From positions 1 to 64,000 of the forward strand of contig JAQZDE010000039.1 of assembly GCA_037576195.1 (NCBI GenBank): 64,000 nt of DNA, given 5' to 3'. Source of the stretch: Phytoseiulus persimilis. Taxonomy: Eukaryota; Arthropoda; Arachnida; Mesostigmata; Phytoseiidae. The notes under the pieces are model-generated. The model was not told the origin of the DNA, ran no database searches, and saw only the letters and a list, made by a program, of their open reading frames with translations. Below, one piece after another: positions 45,590-57,730 of the stretch (the stretch's first letter is position 1; every line of letters starts with the position of its first letter). The translations under genes were made by a program, and so were the position numbers.

Positions 45590-47860
45590 ACAAGGTGACC
45601 CTCAGGAGTTTTTGAAGTGCGGTCGTCGTCGCACGTGGCGGCGGGGAATGGCGCGACTGGGGCATCGGTCCGCTGCTGCGTCATCTTCTCCGGCGCCTCG
45701 TTCCTCTGGCTGTCCGGTCTCAGCTCCTTACCGAGACCCCGTTTAGAGAGATAACGCCCGTAAGGAACTGGGAGCAGTCAACCGAGGGGGGAAAGTCGCA
45801 GCAGCACCTGCAGATGACGAAGGCCGAAAGGGTCTGGGCGATTTTCGGCCATAGAGACGGACGTCGTTGAGAGTCGCACTGAGTCACCCCGAGGTCGAGA
45901 GAGTCTACCACATTAAGATTCAGCGCCCGGCGATCCAACGTTTGATTGCAACAACGAAAGAAGAGTTCAACAAAAAATTAAATGCCATTATATCCAAATA
46001 ACCAGTGGGGATACAGCGGCGATCGACAGCTTTTTGGAATGCTTCCACCGAGAGCCATCTTTTGGCGTTATACGTTGTGATGTTGTTTCTAGAAAGGACT
46101 CTTTCATACGAGTGGCCATACTGGTAACTGCCTGAAAATATAGTCCTAGGATCCTCTACATACAGTGGGAGTATCAGCGGGATCGAAGAGTCTCTTCCCC
46201 ATTCATTTGACAAAAGTATGATCTCGATCACATCAGGGTTTCGCTATGTCGCCCGAAGCGTCACCGAGGCCGCCTGAGGTTTTCTGTACTACGTTAATTT
46301 GAGGTAAGGGACCTTGGCGCGCCTCGAAAACCGGAACCAACCCCATAGGCCCCCCGAGAGTTACTCTCCAGGATCCTGGCGACTCGTGCCTGACCGGTAG
46401 GGCAGTATGGGTCAGGTCGACTGAAGTGACAAAAAAACGGAAAGTAATCGTGAATCGAGTTAATTATTCCCTGGAATTTAAATCGGTGATTCGAAATGCC
46501 TGTTTGAGAAAGTCCCGAGAATTAGAGCATGCGAGAACATATGAAACTCGCGTAACAGATACTCAACTTCAGGCAACCCCGGAACCTTTGATTCAGAGCT
46601 TCCAAAGAACTTCATCAACAAGCGCTCGGTGTTGCCTACAAGGGTTCCGAGTAGTCGGTGCGAAGACCTTGTCTGACCTCAGAATGCATCATTGGTATAC
46701 ATAATAGAGCTTCTAAATCCCCTCCTGTTTGAAGTTGATGCGGATGACATTGGAACTCCGGAACGATTTAGTTTTAATCTAAGGAGGCTGAACGGTATTC
46801 ACCAAGAGTCATCAGCGGGCTATCCGGCTGGTTTTCTGGGAGTCAAGCCGGTTTTCTGCGTTCTCTCGTTACCAGCGGATTTCCACATCCGATTCGCTTA
46901 AGCGTCTCATCCTTCCTGATGCGCTCGGTGGCATTGCTTCTTGAACTAGCGAACGGGAATTGAAACCAAGCCAACCGAAAGGAGACGGTGATGGATTCAG
47001 AGGAGACACTGAGTGAGCATTGATTCTAGATATCCATCAGGAGTTCGCAGAGAGTGGATATGAATCAACAACGAACACAAACGAATGTGGAGCCTTCACG
47101 CTGTGAGCGCGGTCTCCCATAAATATCACCGTCATCCGCTTCATGTTGAGCCGCTCTGGTGTCAGATTTGTACAGTTCCCGAGATCTACCGTAAACGAGG
47201 GAATAGGAACGAGCTCGCTTAGCATCGAAGCTCCCGATCTCATTGAGCTCAGTGCTGTGTGCAATTATTGATCACAGCCCGCGCCGTTTCTTTAGCTCCG
47301 CACGAGACTTTCGCCAAAATGGTGTCAACCACTTGAGCATGGTTCAAGACGGGGACAAGTTGGAATTATCGGCAATTCTTCTATGGCTTATTTCGAGAAG
47401 ATACTCTCGGAATCACTCTTCAACTTTGAAAAACAGCGGAACTCGACCACCGAGTCGTTTCAAGACACAGTTCTCCGCTGAGTGGCTGAATAAATGAGTG
47501 AATCGTCGTCCGTGACCACGCCCAACGCAGCGCCTAATTGACGGTGTAGGTTTTTACAATCGGAAGTCGTCTAGGGATGTTGAGATTTCCAGCATGCGGA
47601 GAGTGGGTTTAGTTCCTCTCGAGCGGTTCAGGCTCAATTCTGAGACGCCAGCTCTTCAATCTGCCTCCGAAGAAAGCTCGTCTCCGACAAATTCTCGCTG
47701 TCAAACCACCTCGAAAAAATGGCCTCGAGCTCCCTGTGTCGAAAAGCGGTCAAACACGAAGAGCTGTCTATCGAGAAATTCTGTCGTGGAGCTCGGTTTT
47801 TGGGCTGATCGAATCTCGAAATCACTTAGGGCCGTATGATCACGACGGAAAGGAGCACCC
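45590..47860. other. No confident gene
   Basis: A plus frame at 46426-46704 and a minus frame at 47037-47264 (…NCTNLTPERLNMKRMTVIFM…) are open, but neither has start or splice support. Confidence 0.3.
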
Positions 47861-47871
47861 TACCGATTTGG

Positions 47872-47874
<3 letters not shown>

Positions 47875-47902
<28 letters not shown>
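47875..47902 (+). repeat. (TG)14 microsatellite
   Basis: Uninterrupted tgtgtg… run followed by cgcgtg. Confidence 0.95.
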
Positions 47903-47906
<4 letters not shown>

Positions 47907-47992
47907 TGTATCTTCCTCTCCCGGGCTTTCACGAAAAGTCTTCGAAGGAGGCGAAAGCAGAATTTTTACCCTCTTCTTTCTCGTAACTTTTC

Positions 47993-48210
47993 TTGCTTTT
48001 GAAGATCATCCAGTCAGTTTGCCGTCACGTAGTTCTCCGCGGCGTTGTCGTCGTCGTCGTTCTCGGGGAGAGAATATACGGCGCGTGGACCGCAATTGTT
48101 GCAAATCGTCGGTGTTCGTCATTTCTATGGACGCTCAACAAAAGGAACAAAGAGTCGCTGGAGGAATATTGCCGACTGAAATTTTCTGTGTCCGCCTTCT
48201 ATCAGACCAT
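47993..48210 (+). CDS. Possible exon, unidentified
   Basis: The plus frame contains FLWTLNKRNKESLEEYCRLK and FSVSAFYQTIGI and ends near a GTGAGA donor at about 48218. A second plus frame with an ATG at 48128 (MDAQQKEQRVAGGILPTEIF) competes, so frame choice is uncertain. Confidence 0.25.
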
Positions 48211-48480
48211 CGGTATCGTGAGAATTCCTTCTGTGCGTACAGTGCAAAGCGGCGCGTCTGAACCACGGCGACTGGAATCAGGGGTGCCCGACCTGACAAC
48301 TGTCAATTGGAAGATTCGCAATTCGAGAAGCTCGCGGGTTTTGAGTGTATTCGGCGATTCTTGGAAGTTGTGCTCGGAAAACTTCCCAAGCCCGAGTTCC
48401 AACCCACTTCGAAAACACCGACACACGTATTCGGACACACCTGAGGCTTCCTGGTGCGTTTTCGTGAAGTTCCGACCAAC

Positions 48481-50903
48481 ATGGACGATGATATCGATCC
48501 TAAGAGCGGAGGCGGAGGAGGCATCATACTCATGTTGGCTACAGTCATTATCGGAACCTTGATCTACTATCTCTTCAAAGGAAGGTACGGATTCCAATCA
48601 GATTCCTCTCGTTAACGCAGTCACTCAACTCTGAGTCGGAGCCCCGCCCTCAATGAACACTGAAAACCCAGATGCTGTGGGTTCGTAGAAGACTTCCAAC
48701 AGCTTGAGGGCGAGCTCAGGTCTTCGGTCGGAAACGACTTTCCTGTTAGATCAGCGGTCAAAATAAACGACTCCAGGGCCATCACTGACATTGGCAGTCT
48801 GTGAAGTGTCGCTCCGAGCTACGCCAGAGCGGGTCAGGCCGGCAATTACATGTCGAGCGAGAATCTAAGCGATGGAAACGGGGATCGCTGCTTCTTTAAT
48901 CCCTGTGCGTTTAATCTCAGCAAGGAACAATGCGGAGTAATGACACGATGGTGGCTCACGTTCGAAACTCGTTATGATCGCAGTTATGGGTATCTGCTGC
49001 GGCTTAGCAAGCCCTTGGAATGTTTACGGAACGCACTCGCTTCGACGCTCTCTTTTCTGACGGAACGTATTCTCACACTGATCCACACCCAGGGCCCCAC
49101 ACCGACAGTCGTAAATCGAATGTCGTTCTCGGTCACGAGCTCTGCGTCCGGATGCTCGAGTCCAAGTAAATGTATAGATCACATGTTCCACATAGTTTTT
49201 TCGATTTTTGTTGTCGTCTCGTTTGGGCTTCCGCCGAGAATAATCCACGGAAAGTCAGAAAGATTCCCGAAATCTCTGCTCGGAGTCGGATCCGATTTTA
49301 GCGGTCGAATTCCGCTGACATCGGCTGGGCATGAAGCTCGCTGCGCATGGCGATGTATCTGTGACTTGGCTGCCGAATGAGCGGGTGTGCGAGTGTGCAT
49401 AGGATACGCGTGATCGAATACCTAGCGGAGTGTCTGCGAATTTGTATAGACGCAAGCCACGATTCGGAACTCACGAGCATGTAATAGATTTAGACGAAAA
49501 TTCAGTAACATTAAAGACCTTTTGGCCTTTTCGGCGACCGCAGTGAAACGTTGCCCACAATCCTCGCCTCGATTCTCATCCAAGACTCATCTGTCTCGCC
49601 GAGGTGCTGAATGAAGGAGAGCCCCTCGCTCACCTGTTGCTTTTGGCAACATTCACTCGATCGGTGCTGAATCCTTCCTCAGCTCGGCTGGAACCTTATT
49701 TCGCTTATTTTGGATTCCCTTCACATGTCCTCGACGTTCAGAACATAGCATTTGAGAGCTCTCTTGCAAGAAGCAGGTTCAAGGCTCAGATTCGCTCCGA
49801 ACATGGACTCGACGTCGCGAAAACGCCCTGAAGGACAAGCACGCACCTTTCGCAGCCATCCAGTAAGGTGTTCCCGAGTTTGAGATCCAGCAACGAGACA
49901 CCATAAGCGCGATTCGATTTATTTTCGTTATTTTGAATCAAGTTCGAGAACTGTTGACGGAACGAAGACGTTTCTTAGAGCCACGGTTCCAGAAAGTAAT
50001 TTCTGACAGCTGGATGAGAGACGGAAAAAAATTGAAAGTGTGGATGAGAATTCCGATTCTGTCCCAGGCCCGCACGGGTGAGCTCATCAAACTCGTTCCA
50101 GCCTCGGCCGCTCAAGAACACTCCAACTGACTCCTGTTGAGTCAGCGCTCATGAATTCTGTGGCGCGCCGCCTTGTGACTCCGATTCGAACATTTCTTGC
50201 TCAAGTACGAGCCGGTTTCTCGCCGAAGTCAAGCGTCATGTTGTTTTCCAGAGGCGATCGCAGACCTGCATTTGAATTCATCTCGATAGTTTTTCCTTGA
50301 CGATTTTCGACTTCGATCGAGCGAGGGAGTTTCTCCGACAAACTCGGTACCCAAATAAGCTCCGCGCTTTTCTTCGACAGGGAGAAGGACGCAGAGGAAG
50401 AGAATTTCCTCGCTCCACCACCGAACACTCCTCAGCGTCGGTCGACGGCGACGACCGACGAACCTCTGGAAGCTTCAGTTTCCGACGAACCCGTGTTACC
50501 GACCAGGCCCGTCAAGAGTGAATCCATGGAACCGCCGTCGACAGCGGCCAACGCGCCATGTGTGGGAACGGATCCCTCGTCTCCATCCCCAGCTTCTCGG
50601 CCCAAGCATACAGAAGTGCCTGCAACGCAAACTCATGCGTTATCAACATCCTCCATGGCCACAAGTGCGCCTACCGATGCCACAGGCACACTCACCCCAA
50701 AACGTCCAGAAGCCCTCGAGCCTGTGGTACCCGTTCGGCGTGCACTAGTGGACGAAGGCACGAGTCTCGACGACGAACCTTCGACGGCCGCTGACGAACG
50801 AACAACGGAACAGAGCAAGATACCGATCTTGGAAAATAAAGGTCCGAAAACGGAGGTTCTACTGCCGATCAAAATTGCTTGGGAAAAAATGAGCCACCTC
50901 CTG
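48481..50903 (+). CDS. N-terminally anchored membrane protein with Pro/Ser/Thr-rich tail, 5' part
   Basis: Exon 1 (48481-48584) starts with ATG in good context (ccaacATGG): MDDDIDPKSGGGGG, then one membrane helix (IILMLATVIIGTLIYYLFKG), ending AG|GTACGG. Exon 2 (50381-50903, acceptor cttttcttcgacag) joins in phase and encodes an acidic start (KDAEEENFLAPPPNTPQRRS), then about 140 residues rich in Pro, Ser, Thr and Glu. It ends IKIAWEKMSHLL at a GTGAGT donor (phase 0). A short acidic lumenal or outer N-terminus and a long cytoplasmic tail is the likely topology. It resembles organelle-anchored scaffolds in style only. Further exons downstream are required and not identified. Confidence 0.6.
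48590..50380 (+). other. Intron of the membrane-protein gene; nothing else supported
   Basis: About 1.8 kb between two in-phase exons. Plus frames at 48850-49380 and others are open but have no support. Confidence 0.4.
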
Positions 50904-50909
50904 GTGAGT

Positions 50910-53440
50910 GTCGATCTTTGCGTGAATTTTCGGTGGTTCTGAAAGCCTGTCGATGACGAAACGAAGAGTATGTCGGCTCAAGCTCGAGCACAACTGAGTG
51001 CGCTATAAGTAGACCCTGTGTGTTTATTACTAGTTAAGGATCGAGAACGCCCTTCGGAGAACCGTCGAATCGAGTTTTTTCGCCCGAAGTTCGGACTGGC
51101 TTGAGTTCCTCAACTTGGGACTGTCGGCAGTCGGATCCTCTGTCGGTGGAAGCGGTTCGCACGATATCGCCGGGATGAAAATGAGTCGCATCTTCCGTCG
51201 AAGCGGGGCTCTTGGCACTGCTGCCATTCCGATGCGGAGCGACTGAAATAGACAAGTATTGTTCACATAAGACACACTTCATTCATTCACTTAACGAGTA
51301 TGACGGCGTGTAGGCGTCGATTTCGCGAACGAATAGCGAGTTGTTGGGCCGGCCGCCAGGATGATGCGCCATTGGCATCGATCACAATTACGCGCTCTCG
51401 TCGAGCGGGTCCAATCATTGGCGCCGGATCAGGCGGCTCTGGATCGGCGATCCTCGTTCCGTAAAACACGTTCCTTCGTCGAAGCGTCCTTTCGGAACAG
51501 TTCTCCGCTCTCAATGTTTTCTCTTTCGATGTTTCCGGAGATCGCTTCCCAAGCTTAGACTGCGTCCTGGAAATCCCCGACTCCTAAGCTCCTGAGCGAT
51601 TCCGTGAAGCTTGGTGACAGTAGGAGCTCCGCGGACGTCACTATCGTGGCCGCACCGTGTAAATATATCCTGAGCAGGGTTGTTTCTGGCTGTGGTTCGA
51701 GGAGTTCGGGTGGATTCGGAACTTGGTAATTAGAATTCCAGATGTCACAGGCTTCGGAAGAGCTTGCCTTAAACGGTGTGTCTGGCGACTGCGCAACCAT
51801 GTGCGCGCGTCTGCTTCGCCAGCATGTACTGGTTAGACGATCACGCGGAAGGTTCGCTCTGACGTCAGCCTCGCTTTCGTGCATTGATGGGTCCGGACTT
51901 CACTTCAGCTGCTCGGCCCTCTCATAGTTTGCCAAAGATCGTTCTTCCATTTGTTTGTGTGTTGCTGGATGACCCGGGAGCAAACCCATCGAGTAAGCCC
52001 TGCCGTGGCAAACAACCACTCCTCCGCCAGCCAACTGGAGCGGTTGTGAAGCGCATCGGCCGCGATCCGGTGACTTGAAGAGCTTCCAGAAAACTTTATT
52101 CTGTTTTGAACTAGACCGACTGACGGGCGAACTGACAGACGGACTGAATGACTCCCACTCGCTCAGTGCCTGCATCAGCGCGCCGCGGCGGAAGGAATCG
52201 GTGGCACACCAACGAAAAGCCAGTGTCTCGCAAACTTGGATGAGTTCGGGGACACTGTCCTGTGATAATTTCAGTTGAGCGTCGGAGAGCCCAATACCGA
52301 GTGCTTCAAGGGTCCACCAGTTGCTCCGGCTTTCTCCACTCCGTGACGACCGCCCTGACCTAGATCCCGAAAATTGGACCGTGCAAAACGAAATCTGCGC
52401 TTGCGACGAAATCGACGCGCTCGGGAGCTGCTGATGAGTTCAGAGCCGGCCGGGATCTCCAGACATGCGGGTGCTCCGCGAGAGCGGAGTTGAGCGTGAA
52501 ACAGACCTCGCTCAGCTGATCCCCACATGGAAACGCAAAAACGCCTGAGTGTTTTTTAAGAGGTTCGACTTATGGGCCGGAAATAGTACGCCTCCTCCGC
52601 GAAACCTGCCCGCATACCCTAGTAGCACGAACATATTAAATAGTGAGACGTAGCCTTTTGCGTGACGGCTCCCCAAGTCGGGCTTACGGTGCCCGAATCG
52701 GCTGAATTTGGGCTAGGTCCACCGTCTCACCGCAGCTTCCTCTAGTGCCACTCGACATCAGTCTAGGAAAGTTCGGGTGTAGACCAGCTTCGGAAAATTG
52801 TTGATTGAAAAGAAGATCATCTGTGTTTCAACGAATCCAGCCGGGCTGGAGCGCGTATTATTGTTCAGAACTCAGCTGAGGTTTGGTTATGGAAAGTGAG
52901 TCGCTCCTTCTGCGAGGCAACGAGAGTGTATGCGCCGGCTCCTTCAGTTTCCAGAACACTCGGGAGAGTGGCGCGTATGTCAGGACGCGTGAGAATGTCT
53001 GTTGAAATCGCTCGACGCAGATCCCCGGAGGTCCGAGGACATGGAACTGTGTGAGCGGAGTCTGGTACGTGCACGGAGGAACTCCGGATGGATAAACCGT
53101 GAATACTCTAGATGAGGGCCGTCTGTATCGACGAGCGGTCTCTATTCGACGGGCACCCTTGGAAGGTTCTGAAAAGAAACAGACATGCTCTTCCCCCGTC
53201 GACACCTACGCTCGAATGACACTCTCTAATAGACGGGCAGTCATCGATGGACTGGCGTTGTTTTGGGAAACTGAAATTAGTCAGGTGACCTGACGGCAGT
53301 TTCACCCGGAAAGATTTCGGGTTTGACGCATAGCAAAAACAAGCCCCGGCCAACAAGCAGTAGAAAACAGATGCTCTCTGCTTCTCGGAGAGGATCTCCG
53401 CGAGCTGGAACACCATAACTTTTGTGATGAGATTTATCCA
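50910..53440. other. No confident gene
   Basis: Long open frames occur on both strands (for example minus 51884-51555 and plus 53099-53285) without convincing boundaries. The plus frame 53099-53285 ends at a GTGACC site in phase 0 and might precede the Cys-rich exon at 53447. Confidence 0.3.
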
Positions 53441-53446
53441 TTCCAG

Positions 53447-53535
53447 GCCAACTTCCACATCAATGAAGTTGATTCCGGGAGGCCTTGTTTCAACTGCGGA
53501 GCCAACTGCGCCGGATTCAAGGCTCATCAATGGAG
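53447..53535 (+). CDS. Exon with testin/limpet-type Cys-rich N-terminal motif
   Basis: Between an acceptor (gatttatccattccag) and a consensus donor (TGGAG|GTAAGT) the exon reads ANFHINEVDSGRPCFNCGAN and CAGFKAHQW. The pattern C-x2-C-x3-C-x-G-F-x2-H-x-W-R matches the start of the Cys-rich region that precedes the PET domain in testin, LMCD1 and limpet-type LIM proteins (adhesion and cytoskeleton adaptors). The intron falls just before the next expected Lys-x-Cys. The following PET and LIM exons were not found downstream in this window, so a very long intron or a broken gene is implied. Confidence 0.55.
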
Positions 53536-53539
53536 GTAA

Positions 53540-54750
53540 GTCCCGGTCGAAGCCGTCTGTGCGCCGTATGTCACACTCCCGCTCGGAACCCGCCGGAGGA
53601 GGTTGTTCCCCAAACACCACGCTGATAGCGCCTATCCGAGACTTCAACCCATGTGTGAGCTGACTCGCCGCTAGGGTTCAACCATTTCGCATACCTATGC
53701 AGCAAGACTGCTGTAAGGTAGCTGTTCATGTCGAGGCTTCCAAGATGGAACTGGCTCGAGTCCGTGAACGCCTCCCATCTTGCGGATACCCTGGCTGGGA
53801 GATGTTGTCTAGAGGCAAGAAACTCGAATCGAGGAACGTCCTCATGCGAGTTCGCCCTGGCAGCACTAAGGCGGAACCGTCAAAGTTCAGTGACAGCGAG
53901 GAGGAGAGCTGAAGCCGAGAATGGGCAGTTCGCGCTGCGTTGTCCTGTCGTCCAACAATCAGGATGCCTCCCCCGACCAACCGTTTTATTGATCTGACGT
54001 CCGATCGACTGTGGTTCGGATACTGACGGCAGGGAGAGCCGAAGAGAAGGTCAAAACTTCGATACCGCGGAATTTGGCTGGAGCGTATCACAGTTCCCGG
54101 CGGAGATGAATGGAGGAAAGTGCCAATCGGGGCAATCGGAGTGGACGAACCTTGCCACGCTAGTTCCAGGTTCTCCGCTCGTCCTAACTTGCGATAACTG
54201 TACGCCAATAGGCGAGTATATTTTGGGGAGGACTTGATTGTCTCTTTTTTCTGCCGTTCATTCTTCCTGTTGGAATGCCTCCACGGAAACATGCCGCCCT
54301 CCGAAAGCCCTGGTGACTGTGCCCATTCGGCTCGCTTCCCTGTTTCCCCCCTCACCTGAGTGACCCGACGGAAGCCGAAATCCAAGGGGACATTCGACCC
54401 CGAACCGGCAGCAACAAAAGGTTACTGCGATATATCTCTCGTGTTCAGCTCCAAGCCAGATTTGCACAGACCCCAATCGAACGCTGCATCTTTGTGACAA
54501 TAGGATCGGAAAGGATCGTTCGACACGTACATACGATCAGCGCTTGGAGAAATTGTGACGAATAACACGAACCGATGTCAACACTCATTGTGTCTTTGAG
54601 TAGGAAACGCTGCCGTCGATCCCATTGATCAACGGGCCGCACGTGCCAGTTCTAACGACCACGATGGGAGTACCACGTTGGTCAGAGTATGGCGGTGAAC
54701 GACAGAGAGAGACAGCAGGCCGCAAGTGAATGTGTGTGTTATCGTTTGGT
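53540..54750. other. Probable intron or intergenic sequence
   Basis: A minus frame at 54385-53726 is open for 219 codons but starts without ATG, and its reading is low in structure. Not accepted as a gene. Confidence 0.35.
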
Positions 54751-54757
54751 GGTAAAA

Positions 54758-55090
54758 ATGAGCGCGGAGAGCGCCGTCAGGAATGATTGGATTGTGCCGT
54801 CGATGTATCGGCCTACAGACGGGATGAATCCCATGAAGACGATTTCTACCTTTTTCCCGGACCAGATCGTTTTGAAGCGTCGAGGGTATGAAACGCCAAC
54901 AGATGAGGAGGACGTCGAAATCATTCACCCGTCTCCTGAAGAGCTGGATATCTTATACCCGTCGCCCCGGCCACATGAAATCGCGGCGCCGCGGATGAAT
55001 TGCTCGTTCGTTAGGGGCCGGAGAAGAAAGTGCAAGAGACCGAGCTTACACCACGTGGGTCACAGGAGGCGTGAAACTTGCCTCTCGTAA
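54758..55090 (+). CDS. Protein of about 110 residues or first exon, unidentified
   Basis: ATG at 54758 starts MSAESAVRNDWIVPSMYRPT, followed by STFFPDQIVLKRRGYETPTD, an acidic Pro-rich part (EEDVEIIHPSPEELDILYPS) and a basic Arg/Lys/Cys-rich tail to TAA. A GTGGGT donor at 55055 could instead make it a first exon ending at LHH. The duplicated (I/Y)(H/P)PSP-like motifs (HPSPEE, YPSPRP) suggest a short linear-motif protein. No known family. Confidence 0.4.
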   Translation: MSAESAVRNDWIVPSMYRPTDGMNPMKTISTFFPDQIVLKRRGYETPTDEEDVEIIHPSPEELDILYPSPRPHEIAAPRMNCSFVRGRRRKCKRPSLHHVGHRRRETCLS

Positions 55091-55099
55091 CTCACTACC

Positions 55100-55750
55100 T
55101 TTCGTCTACTTTTCCAACACCTAAGAGACTGCCGGGACATGAAATCGTCTGTTGGATGCGGACCCGAGGAAGTGTTTGCTAGATCTTTCCCGTTCTCTCG
55201 GCACGGTGTTGACTTGTGTCTTCGTTCGGCGGTGTTGCACTCCCTCCGTTTTTTCTTGTACCGGCTTCTTTGGCTAGTGTCGTGGTTGGAATTATGACAC
55301 TCGAGGGACTCCGATTCTGAAACTATCGGCGATGCGCTCTCCACTCTCTGCCGCTGGACAGTTGAAGCGACGCTCTTGGTGTCACTCGTGGAATGATGTC
55401 GCCCTTGGACAGAGCAAAGCTCGATATGAGTCCATGATTCAGGGAGCAGTCGCAAAAACTGTGGCGGAGTTCGGCGTCGGTGGTTGTGTGCAATGCCGCC
55501 AACCCGAACCAATCAGTGACAATGGATTCTTCGTGCAGCATGCCTTGCTTTCGTTGCCATCGCTTCGCTGATCTGCCGACATGGGAGATTCCTCCGACGC
55601 CGTGAATTCCGCTGAGCGGTGGCTCGGAATCACAACCTGTTCCGAACTCTATAAACTGGTGGCCCCTGGTCTACGATCCTCAACACGCTGAGGAATCCGC
55701 GACGGATCCATGGAAGAAAAGTGATGTAACGTCATACGAGATCGTCGTTC
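55100..55750. other. No confident gene
   Basis: Overlapping frames occur on both strands at 55060-55571. A plus ATG at about 55581 (MGDSSDAVNSAERWLGITTC) opens only 36 codons. Confidence 0.3.
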
Positions 55751-55758
55751 CGTGAATC

Positions 55759-56165
55759 ATGACTGAGGGATTGATCGTCATGCCCTCCGAGAAGAAGAGA
55801 GTGTCATTCAGTGAGAGCTTGAGCTCGGAGCGAACCTTCGACGACGACTCCGTGATCGAAAGACAAACGGGATTGACCTCTCTTCGCTATACGTAAGTCA
55901 CCTCGCCCGTTGAGTGTTTTGGAGCGCACTGTTTCAGGCCGTCTCTCTCTCAGTGTTCCCGACTCACATGCTCCGGGCTCGAACCCTGCGTCTATCTCGC
56001 CCAGCGCTCTCCCTCGGAAAGTACACTGCAGGTGAGACTCGGTCTTCAGTCGAGAATCGGTCCGGTGGATACCGTTCTCCCCGGAGAAATGTCGGCGTTG
56101 ATTTCCGATTCCGTGAACGACCGCGCTTGGTTCCCCACGCCGCGAAAAGCCTCTCACGAGCCTAG
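55759..56165 (+). CDS. Small three-exon protein with a PP1-docking RVxF motif
   Basis: Exons 55759-55892 (ATG), 55954-56031 (acceptor cgtctctctctcag) and 56087-56165 (acceptor ccgttctccccggag, TAG) join in phase at both joints, giving 96 residues. Residues 11-16 are KKRVSF, a textbook RVxF docking site for protein phosphatase 1 with a phosphorylatable Ser in the x position. A Ser-rich acidic stretch (SESLSSERTFDDDSV) follows, then a Pro/Ser linker and a basic end (RNVGVDFRFRERPRLVPHAA). A PP1 regulator or inhibitor role is inferred from the motif only. No family is recognised. Confidence 0.6.
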
Positions 56166-56169
56166 AGGC

Positions 56170-57725
56170 TATCGAGGGAGACACTGATCGGACGGGAATC
56201 GTCTTTCGATTTCAATCAATGAAAGCAGCAGACACTCTTCTGGCGTTCACGGGCTGGCGAGGCGAGCGAGTGGTTCGGCTTTCGACAGTATTGCGAACAG
56301 GATGAGCTTCTGTTGTGTATTGGGAGAACCTTCCCCTATCATCTGAGTCTCTGGCTAGTTGTGGCATCAACTGAGTTGGAAAAGAAAACATCTCGGCTTT
56401 TTATTACCGTCATATTTTTACCCTTCTAAGAACACCGAGAACACAGACCCACATTCTTCGGGTTGCATTAGGCCGACATTTTTTTAGAGGAACTCGAACA
56501 GCAGATGGACATATTGCGAGACTCTACCTCCTCGGGTAGGTAGTTTCCGTTGGCGAAGCGCGTTTTCAAATGAAATCGGAATACGAGATTCCGCGTCGAC
56601 TCGAGAGCCGCGAGAGGTCGTGAGAGAGCCTTCCGGTCCCGTTCAGGTCTGCGACGCGGTGACATCGTTCGTAAACATTGAATGGCTTTTTTCGGGACGA
56701 CCGCCTGTTGAGACCGAAAGAGCAGAGAGTGACATTTTACTTACTCTGTCATCTTTCACCCTCACTTAGTGTGTTTGGCTTGAAGCTCGCGGCGACGTCC
56801 GACAACGCCCTTAGATTAACTCATCCGCCGACCTTTAATAATAATTTGAGAATGTTTTTACGGCTCATTTGTGAATACGCGGATACATACACAACCGACC
56901 GACCGACCGACCGCATGTCTGTCCGGAGTTTGCTTCTCACGCTGCTTCGAAGTTGCTCTGCTCTCGCAGTAACAAAACCTACATCAACCGATAACAGATA
57001 TAAACACCCGGCCCTGAGCTCAGACAGTCATAATTCGGAATCGACTCGAAGCTGTTCCAGTCACCTACCGGTCGGGAACGGCAGCTCCTCGGAGGGAAAG
57101 GATAAAGATCGAAGAGCGGGCTTTGTTCGATCAGCTCAGCGTTACGCTTCGAAATCACGGATGCTGTTCACCAAGTCGTCTTCCACCGTTTCGACCCGGT
57201 ACATGCTCACGAGTGGTGCGTCGTTTCGACCAGTGGTCCGCGTTGAATAGCAGAGCGTTCAATCGCGAATTTGAAGCGACATCAATTACGGTGAGGAACG
57301 AGCTAAACAGATGACTTCTATAATGAATCTCTGCTGAGTGAACGTACTTCGCTGGAGAGACTGGTTACTTGTTCACAGCGGCTTTCTTTCCACTTTTTCT
57401 AGACTCTGGTCCCTCTCCCCGAGAGCCAAGAGTCGCACGAGATCTCGAGACTTGGACTTCTATGTTGGTGCGGTAAATAAACTTCGTGTTGGCAGTGAAG
57501 TCTGGCTCTAGCTTAACGTCAACTTAGAAGAGTCGGAGCTCGGGCGTCGAGTGTGAGTGTTGAATCGAGAAGCCAAGGATCAGGGTCTGGCACAGAGTGC
57601 CCATCTCGAGACAGCTTTTGAGGACACCAGGAATAAACCAGACCGCAGAACTGAAATAAAGACTCCCAAAACATCGAGGACTTGACGGTGACTGGGTTCA
57701 GGGTGGCTCTCGGAGACACTGGCAA
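56170..57725. other. No confident gene; short CCGA repeat
   Basis: The plus frame at 56678-57250 is open for 190 codons but lacks ATG and spans the CCGA repeat. I regard it as chance. Confidence 0.4.
56894..56913 (+). repeat. (CCGA)n short tandem repeat
   Basis: accgaccgaccgaccgaccg, five units. Confidence 0.9.
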
Positions 57726-57730
57726 CCCCC

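Noticed and set aside
53108..53647. Minus-strand open frame of 179 codons
   Set aside because: It lies antisense to the Cys-rich testin-like exon with good splice sites and starts without ATG, so I treat it as a shadow.
53726..54385. Minus-strand open frame of 219 codons
   Set aside because: No ATG at the start, low-complexity reading, no splice support. Stop depletion alone is weak evidence in this genome.
56678..57250. Plus-strand open frame of 190 codons
   Set aside because: No ATG, and it spans a CCGA simple repeat. The reading is not protein-like.
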